Below are positions 37,701-42,147 of a stretch of DNA of 42,147 nt, piece after piece. This stretch comes from Paludibacter sp. Its GTDB lineage: Bacteria > Bacteroidota > Bacteroidia > Bacteroidales > Paludibacteraceae. The position numbers and the translations under genes are program-made. Each line of letters opens with the position of its first letter. Position 1 is the first letter of the stretch. The stretch spans positions 1 through 42,147 of the forward strand of contig JAIFKX010000152.1 of assembly GCA_020049335.1 (NCBI GenBank), written 5' to 3'. The notes under the pieces are model-generated. The model made no database searches, was not told the DNA's origin, and saw nothing but the letters and a program-made list of their open reading frames with translations.

Positions 37701-40700
37701 GATTATTTGTATTCGCTAAAAGGAAAAGATGATCAAACTTATCAGTTCAGGGCAATTACAGTTTGTAAAAACGGTACGGGTCTTGTAAATAACGAATCGG
37801 AAGTTATTACCGTAATTAAAGACATGGTAACACCTACTTCGTTGGGCAATCCTTCGCCTTCGAACGGGATATTGACTCCTGAATCGGAAGTGTCGATTAC
37901 TTTCAACGAAGACATACAAAACAGTTTGCTGAATAGTAGCAATTTTAAAGTAGAAGGTGTACTTAACGGTAATGCGCTTAAACACAATGTAGGTCTTAGT
38001 TTCACTGGTGCAAACGAAGCATATACCGAACAGCAATTTAATCTGCAATCGGTGCCGGTAAGTGTCGAAGGCTGGATTAAAACCCAAACGGATAATTCAA
38101 ATGCTACCTTGTTTGCCATTGGCGAAGGTACAAATCAACTGAAACTACAACTCAACGGAAACGTGCTGAAAGCAATTGCCGGAACGGAAGAGTACACCGG
38201 AAATATAAATGCCGACGAAAACTGGCAATATGTATCGCTTGGCTATAACCCAACAAGCAAAAAACTAACCGTAAATGTAACTGGTCAAATGAACAATAAC
38301 GTTAAAGTTATTAATCAGACGCTTACAGGTTCGGTTGAACCAAGCGGACGATTGTCGGTTGGTAAAGGTTTCAAAGGCGAATTAACTCAATTGTCGTTAT
38401 GGATAAATAGTCGCGAATTAGCCGATATGGCGGTAGATAGAAACACCTCGAAATCGGGTCGTGAAATTGGATTAATTGGATATTGGCCATTGAACGAAGG
38501 TTCGGGCACGCTGGCTGCTGATAAAGTAAACAGTCGAAGTCTGACACTTAATACAGGTTGGTATATCGACCCTAAAGGAAAAGCGGTGCAGTTAAACGGA
38601 ACAAATCAGAATGTGCTTATTTCAACAGCAACTATACCTGTTACTAATAATCAGGATTATAGCGTTGAGTTTTGGTTCAAAGCCGGACAACAAACAAATA
38701 CAAGCTTGTTTTCGTGCGGAAAAGGCGTCGACGATTTGGATTTGGAAAATAATTTATCGGTTGGTTTTGATGCTGCAGGTAAACTTACAGTTTATGCCAA
38801 AGGTGTTGCTCATCTTATTACGAACGATAATCTTCAGGATAATCAATGGCATCATTTTGCCATAAGCGTTTTACGCCGTGGTAATACCAATGTTTTGGTA
38901 GATGGTATTTTGAAATACCAAGTTGTTTCATCGAAATTCGGAGGATTGGAAGCAAATAAAATGAGTTTAGGAGCACGATACTACAAAACGGATAATGTAA
39001 CGTATAATTATACTACCGACCAGTATTTGAATGGTATGCTCGACGAACTACGCATTTGGAAAGGCGCACTTACAGCCGAAAATATCCGTTTGGATATGAA
39101 CAACAAACTAAATGGTTCCGAAACGGGCTTAATTGCTTATTATCCATTCGAAGAATACACGGTAAATGGTGCAAGCCAAACTGTTATAACCGGTTCGTTG
39201 AAAGATGCTATTGTTCCATCGGAAGGTCAACAATCGGGTGGCGTTGCTACCGGAACGGTTGCTTACACCGATTTGACTCCAGCTATTAAAGAAGCACGTG
39301 TAAAAGAAAACGTGTACTTTAACTGGACTTCGACCAATAATAAAATTGTGTTCAACATACTCGAACCTTTAAAACGAATCGAAAATTGTGTTCTCGAATT
39401 TACAATTGACAGAGCGCTCGATTTGAATGGAAACCGCATGGCCGAACCAGTAAAATGGACTGTTTTTGTGGATAATAACCGTTTGAAATGGGAATCGGAC
39501 AAACAATCGCTTAAAAAAGAAGTATTAGCTCCGCTTACGTTTAAAACAAATATTGTAAACAACTCGGGCAAATACGAAAATTTTGTAATTGATGGATTGC
39601 CAACCTGGCTCTCGGTAAACAAATCGTCTGGTACTCTGAATCCATTGGAAAAATCAGAATTGACCTTTACTGTAAATAATTCGGTAAATGTAGGTTTATA
39701 TGAAACACGTATTTCGCTTACCGGAAATAACGGAATTCAGGAATTATTGCCTGTTGCACTGAAAGTTACCGGAGCGCGTCCCGATTGGACGGTTAATCCT
39801 TACGACTACGAATCGTCGATGAACGTTACCGGTCAGGTAAAAATTGAAGGCGTGTATCAGGAAGATACCGAAGATATTTTGGCGGCATTCAACGGAACGA
39901 AATGCGTGGGTATTGCTCAACCGCAATTTAATAAATTGCTAAACAGCTACTTCGTATACTTGGATATATATGGCAATAGCGACGATACCGGAAAAGAACT
40001 GACATTCAGTTTGTGGGATGCCGGAACAGGTCGGATTTATCCGGGCGTAGATGTTGTAGGCGGTGCAATTCAGTTTGTATCGGGTGCAATTACCGGAAAC
40101 GTGGCTTCGCCGAAAATATTCAACGCAACCGACAAAGTTGAACAACAGTTAAACGTAAAACAAGGCTGGACATGGCTATCGACTAATGTGGTTAGCACCA
40201 CGCCTTCGCTTTTGGAACAAGTAAAAACCGGACTGGGAACTGATGGTTTACTTATCAAATCGAAAGCAAACGGCTATGTTGAATACGCAACAGGTGCATG
40301 GAGTGGAACGCTAAGTGCATTGAATCAAAATACGATGTACTTGTTAAAATCGACCCAAGCCAAAACGGTTAAAGTAATTGGAGCAACAGCCAAAACGGTT
40401 TCGTACCCTATTACTATCAACTCAAGCTGGAACTGGATTGGCTATATTCCTCAGTTTGTAGCTCCTGTAAAAGAAGCGTTGAGCGGGCTTACAGCCAACG
40501 AAGGCGACCAAATTAAAGGACAAATTGGTTATGCAACTTACACCGACGGCACTTGGAATGGCAGTCTCGACTATCTTGTTCCGGGATTGGGATATATGTA
40601 TTATTCGACAGCAATAGCTGCAAAAAGTTTTGTTTATCCTTCGCAATACATTTCGAAAGCGAATGTAAAACAAAACGCACGTTCTGCCGAAAATATGTAT

Positions 40701-41297
40701 TGGTCGTTCGATGGTGGTAATTATCAGTCGAGCATGACGGTTACTTCGGTAGCTAAAATCAACGACCTTGAAGTTGCTTCGACCAATGTACAAGTTGGTG
40801 TGTTTATCGACGATGTTTGTCGTGGAACCGTAGAGTTTATCTACAACAGCAATAAAAGCAGATATATAGCCTATATTTCAATTTGGGGAAATACTTCGGA
40901 TTTAAACAAGAAAGTTATTTTCAAAAGCTACGATGTGGCAAATAATAAAGAATATACAGCCTCGGACAATGTGCTTGATTTTGTGCCCGACAATATTGTT
41001 GGTAATGCTGCAAATCCATACACAATTAACTTTAACACTGTCAATTCAAATCCTTCGGGTTTATTTATGGGTAAAAAAGCAATCTATCCTAACCCGGTAG
41101 TTAATACGCTGAATTTCAATTACGACCCACAAGGAATTGAACGTCTCGAAATTGTAGATTGCACTGGTCGTACGATGGTATTATCAACTGCTGTGAATAA
41201 GAACTCTATTAATGTAAGCGATTTGATACCTGGTATTTATACTTTACGTGTTAATTACATGGGTACTATTCGTTCGCATAGATTTATTAAGAAGTAA
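31734..41297 (+). CDS. Giant multidomain T9SS surface protein (LamG, BACON-like), intact paralogue
   Basis: This 3187-residue protein has an extended signal peptide: a 29-residue polar lead, then hydrophobic residues 30-47, predicted cleavage after SYA48. Beta-rich Ig/fibronectin-like segments follow, then a LamG-type domain (about 636-836, ending GLIGYWQFDEG), a carboxypeptidase-regulatory-like segment (about 865-915), a conserved block RDPPGSNSYSYMEKG (near 1377), a Cys-containing region (about 1565-1780) lost from the other copy, two LamG-type domains (about 2089-2252 and 2286-2472), a BACON-like domain (about 2612-2679), two SSM...C(V/R)G modules (about 2682-2776 and 2985-3086) around two W-x-W modules (about 2809-2866 and 2897-2959), and a T9SS type A sorting domain (about 3114-3187). 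It should be exported by Sec, cross the outer membrane by T9SS and sit on the cell surface. Glycan or host/matrix binding is inferred from LamG and BACON-like domains; no catalytic motif was seen. Confidence 0.9.
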   Translation: MKKQIYSFLQWINIQRCFNYKKTGVINQHFFRTLFASLLLLVASISYADTYIDFNSQSHFKLTSQGFSSIDFAVLTYDFSGNDDRLQTAEFWVREADNATWTKIHRFAIGNNNAMAKWEPVNTEYAGYISSNSETEDKGLRFANFRWQYPARFAGRTLQFKINYEWNIDWYQKSGVDVTSTYLGSNATASLPSYTPTISSASIIANATDKGTFSFNRTAGSLLIDKVSICSDAARTNKMTEFAVAISATSGTTNFLWNNNFTVNTRLYVRYGVTIPPVFAGAASREFVYDSEVAVSGYNRPINLDKNYNNCNKSFTLTWNVNDEGGTLSNKGTWVVDRKLTTEAATLYKEVANSIASNLRTYEDQTLDYDKSYDYRLHFVPEGMDKVRIIPEFNLFTSVNTKRSVLNTFTFTTYKKTSAENPKIQFNWTPNWCFNPTIHLQQENTVTKAVINVPINSTTNNATTFTHENLTENLMYKYRLKVTTEGTDLYTDWQNVIIKDEVKYKSVTSSKGTLADRIQLKWDVERNDLSNSFFIKRQIFEEGRENPKEDITNITTNGKYYSFEDRNINPGILYKYTLGSQFTLSSGIIDTVYYKADIIGYAQASGTVSGRITFGSGSSVDSVSVFASNANESESLYRAIKFKGTGGLGEVALSTKKHGCVKDGFTWQAWLQPQDATSDMAVYECFKEYSIWYENSTLKVYLDQIDPISPLISFDMSYLKADEYVHASVSFDGDSKLKLFVNGKSVSEVTLSTTERALVNVCPNVEPRTNNTIAYLGDGFLFKGSYKGNVDDMRLWDRELTAKEIAENYNRYINGNESGLIGYWQFDEGLNRYAFDRSNYKKIFNEHHITFTQAESTKAVPTLEQLSIKGISDKNGNYLISGIPFTGDGSTYAFTPSKQSHEFEPSQLNRHLTYQTSVHDEVDFKDVSSFKVRVNVTYDNTTFPVDSVDVLIDGANVYKDKQILSTNSVGDCIVDVPIGIHTISVSRRGHSFVDGNKNTAVVSMNFKEPILGNPIKFFDTTKTILAGRVVGGVVQGSQPLGFGLSKANIGEAEITIEVPDGDYVLNPSSNAIKLPGAITDTISSSATIAADSKVIKVVTDPKTGEFRVLLPPLKYKVTEITTRGGLRGKDFVLTEFNIDPNVVLSDTANINKNKKKFSYNHKLNFTYRVDKISIDVIDPTMPAKVFGDSIFTATNLTNGSSIRIPLYKSLNNNPSTPDLSLNQKPQYKYDCPIYQTTKIYKLRVFAYEQYTHPDNLPEMADFCKVPASNASISIENELGRYELPIGSDGNPENLEATENNYSFNSEGVFDYRFKAGFPNLVAPYKLGLDIEVNYEGKKSSWDGNSTFEAIVMGDILTGTDFVTAGPNLISFVLRDPPGSNSYSYMEKGTTISNSYSFSKSYVGSESLLGTINYGQKISLAYGGLFVLKLDEVEIDNKTGGGVEIEQSAGNGNEFNVSTTTTERLETSSSSDYVGRRGDVYVGTSTNMFFGTSRRLNPDLASGEYVLKVKDEKVGNLSAETNFKYTYAHITETLIPNLKKLRNDLIETVPSMTSAEAYVAKSRYVTELKPTDENFAAEKTYRFIEPSTKTAKQYENEVLKYNNSIDGWIAQLAEKEDEKIAAMDSKDESVYTKSNISADAGVVSEKSVTICGSSSKTKTSSFSRQGVFKTENGFAYNNTGFQFEFETKHGAESESVTGSGEEYCTTYGYVIADENAGDYLSVDVYSPVVKSYNVEGELNSKDKIKKEFDTYSGAPLFVTRGGRTSCPYEPQDVVEYSTKNKGKALGVATLQVEKPLLRVSSSAYANDIPSGKEASFKIELSNLSESNTAGWYMLTVDEKTNAKGAIITVDGQTLGNGKMYYIVPNEPMTKVLKLKQSSLDELEYQNIKLLLSSTCDGISSTTNISAQFIPSCSDVTLEITNKIINSTTSDILPIKIKDYNLDYKNLGGILLQYKTINQDENGWTTIRKFVKDQSIVALDQTSQLLTSASTDYLYSLKGKDDQTYQFRAITVCKNGTGLVNNESEVITVIKDMVTPTSLGNPSPSNGILTPESEVSITFNEDIQNSLLNSSNFKVEGVLNGNALKHNVGLSFTGANEAYTEQQFNLQSVPVSVEGWIKTQTDNSNATLFAIGEGTNQLKLQLNGNVLKAIAGTEEYTGNINADENWQYVSLGYNPTSKKLTVNVTGQMNNNVKVINQTLTGSVEPSGRLSVGKGFKGELTQLSLWINSRELADMAVDRNTSKSGREIGLIGYWPLNEGSGTLAADKVNSRSLTLNTGWYIDPKGKAVQLNGTNQNVLISTATIPVTNNQDYSVEFWFKAGQQTNTSLFSCGKGVDDLDLENNLSVGFDAAGKLTVYAKGVAHLITNDNLQDNQWHHFAISVLRRGNTNVLVDGILKYQVVSSKFGGLEANKMSLGARYYKTDNVTYNYTTDQYLNGMLDELRIWKGALTAENIRLDMNNKLNGSETGLIAYYPFEEYTVNGASQTVITGSLKDAIVPSEGQQSGGVATGTVAYTDLTPAIKEARVKENVYFNWTSTNNKIVFNILEPLKRIENCVLEFTIDRALDLNGNRMAEPVKWTVFVDNNRLKWESDKQSLKKEVLAPLTFKTNIVNNSGKYENFVIDGLPTWLSVNKSSGTLNPLEKSELTFTVNNSVNVGLYETRISLTGNNGIQELLPVALKVTGARPDWTVNPYDYESSMNVTGQVKIEGVYQEDTEDILAAFNGTKCVGIAQPQFNKLLNSYFVYLDIYGNSDDTGKELTFSLWDAGTGRIYPGVDVVGGAIQFVSGAITGNVASPKIFNATDKVEQQLNVKQGWTWLSTNVVSTTPSLLEQVKTGLGTDGLLIKSKANGYVEYATGAWSGTLSALNQNTMYLLKSTQAKTVKVIGATAKTVSYPITINSSWNWIGYIPQFVAPVKEALSGLTANEGDQIKGQIGYATYTDGTWNGSLDYLVPGLGYMYYSTAIAAKSFVYPSQYISKANVKQNARSAENMYWSFDGGNYQSSMTVTSVAKINDLEVASTNVQVGVFIDDVCRGTVEFIYNSNKSRYIAYISIWGNTSDLNKKVIFKSYDVANNKEYTASDNVLDFVPDNIVGNAANPYTINFNTVNSNPSGLFMGKKAIYPNPVVNTLNFNYDPQGIERLEIVDCTGRTMVLSTAVNKNSINVSDLIPGIYTLRVNYMGTIRSHRFIKK

Positions 41298-41458
41298 TTT
41301 GTTGATTTGTTTGTAATCAAACGGGCTGTTTCATTCTTATGAAACAGCCCGTTTTTTCTGCCAACTTGTTTGTTAAACAAAATATTATCCGCAACAATAA
41401 ATATTTCTTTCAAAAAATTGAATATCGTCCGAATCAGATTGTTTTTTTATTGAATTTA
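41157..41458 (+). repeat. Duplicated 3' end and flank of the giant genes, copy 2
   Basis: This is the counterpart of 30251-30553. It covers the last 141 coding bases, the stop, the terminator and about 100 bases beyond, ending about 10 bases before the end of the convergent regulator gene. Confidence 0.8.
41319..41357 (+). terminator. Rho-independent terminator of the intact giant gene
   Basis: A perfect 16-base stem (41319-41334 with 41339-41354) and a 4-base loop TCTT is followed by T residues. The stem sequence AAACGGGCTGTTTCA is shared with the terminator at 30415-30453. Confidence 0.9.
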
Positions 41459-41467
41459 ACCCAATTT

Positions 41468-42147
41468 TTATTGATTTTTCCACTCAGTTGTCGACATTCC
41501 TGTTTTGGAATATACAGCTCTTTTCATTGAGTTTACTGAACCAAATCCACAACATTGAGCCAACACTTCATTAGTATATTCAGGATTAGAATTATAAACC
41601 CTTTTTAATTCTTCAATTCGATATCCATTTACAAACGAACAAAAGTTCTGATTGTATACCTGTTTGATAATTAATGATATATATGTCCTATTAGTACCTA
41701 TTGCTTTTGCTATATCGGTTATATTCAATTGATTATTCAGATAAGCTTTGTTCTGAATGAATTCTACTTCCAACTTGTTTAAAATCATTTGTTGAGCCCC
41801 AGAAGTTATGTCGGAAAGCTGAGGTTGTTCATCTACATTGGTTGATACCTCAAAAGTGGGATTTATTGGTTTCAATTTAAATCCGAGATATCCAATTATA
41901 AATAACATGACAGCAAAAACAGGCCACCATATAAAAATAGAATATTCACCCTTTGTAAGAATATATCTCCCTAAAGCGGTAGTTATAAAAGCCGGAATGC
42001 TTATCAATAAAAACGACACATTCAACCGTTTTGCATAATTATATTTACCATCCAATATATCAGAATAGAATTGTTCTGCTCTATCCTTATACTTTCTGAT
42101 AAGCAAAAAGTTGCTGGTTAAAACCACAATTACCTGAATCAGATACG
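41468..42147 (-). CDS. Seven-membrane-segment AraC-type transcriptional regulator, partial (5' end beyond window)
   Basis: The frame stays open to the right window edge, so the visible 226 residues are the C-terminal part of a fourth paralogue of the regulators at 17420-20961. An internal GTG at 42127 is not the start, because the residues before it (YLIQVIV) continue the alignment with the copy at 18622-19794 (TYLIQVIATV). It keeps the loop motif EQFYSDILDGKYNYA, the last two membrane segments, and the AraC-type DNA-binding domain with GTNRTYISLIIKQVYNQNF and NEVLAQCCGFGSVNSMKR. It is convergent with the intact giant gene, whose terminator lies just beyond its stop. This mirrors the regulator-next-to-giant-gene layout at the other copy. 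Confidence 0.87.
   Translation of the reverse strand, partial: YLIQVIVVLTSNFLLIRKYKDRAEQFYSDILDGKYNYAKRLNVSFLLISIPAFITTALGRYILTKGEYSIFIWWPVFAVMLFIIGYLGFKLKPINPTFEVSTNVDEQPQLSDITSGAQQMILNKLEVEFIQNKAYLNNQLNITDIAKAIGTNRTYISLIIKQVYNQNFCSFVNGYRIEELKRVYNSNPEYTNEVLAQCCGFGSVNSMKRAVYSKTGMSTTEWKNQ

Noticed and set aside
42068-42127. GTG at 42127 as the start of the last regulator gene
   Set aside because: The frame stays open to the window edge and the residues before the GTG align with a membrane segment of the paralogue at 18622-19794, so the gene is truncated by the window.

Overview
The window looks like an AT-rich chromosome segment from a member of the Bacteroidota, probably Bacteroidales-like. 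Supporting signs are proteins with type IX secretion (T9SS) C-terminal sorting domains, promoters of the TTG-N19-TAnnTTTG type, membrane-bound AraC-type regulators, PAS-rich hybrid kinases, and no evident Shine-Dalgarno sequences. The species cannot be fixed from the sequence alone. No rRNA, tRNA, CRISPR array or intact insertion sequence was seen.

Left third (1-17061) is signal transduction. A minus-strand operon runs from a CheB-CheR-PAS protein (4428-8099) to a multi-PAS/PocR histidine kinase (924-4397), a lone receiver protein (356-793) and a receiver protein cut by the window edge (1-350). Upstream lie a kinase-less PocR-PAS-PAS protein (8752-10272) and a short-chain dehydrogenase (10328-11149) with a clear promoter. 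A pirin gene (11394-12101) faces the other way across a palindromic repeat cluster. A tight three-gene minus-strand operon follows: outer-membrane beta-barrel protein, Cache-domain lipoprotein, and hybrid kinase with its own extracytoplasmic sensor (17061 down to 12184). The lipoprotein and kinase genes overlap by ATGA.

Right part (17420-42147) is a regulator/adhesin island. Three tandem paralogous regulators with about seven membrane segments and a C-terminal AraC DNA-binding domain (17420-20961) are divergent from a giant secreted-protein gene. That gene is broken: its signal peptide and 5' half (21456-26072) and its T9SS sorting domain and 3' half (26066-30391) are separate reading frames. 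An intact paralogue of 3187 residues lies downstream (31734-41297), followed by a fourth convergent regulator paralogue (41468 to window end). Between the giant genes are gene relics and a small secreted DUF1566/Lcl-like protein.

The repeated pairing of seven-membrane-segment AraC regulators with giant LamG/BACON-like T9SS surface proteins is the most system-like feature here. The divergent promoter region carries two copies of a 12-mer, start-to-start 21 bp apart, which fits an AraC-type operator. The last 141 coding bases and the terminator of the two giant genes are nearly the same, as in recent duplication or gene conversion.
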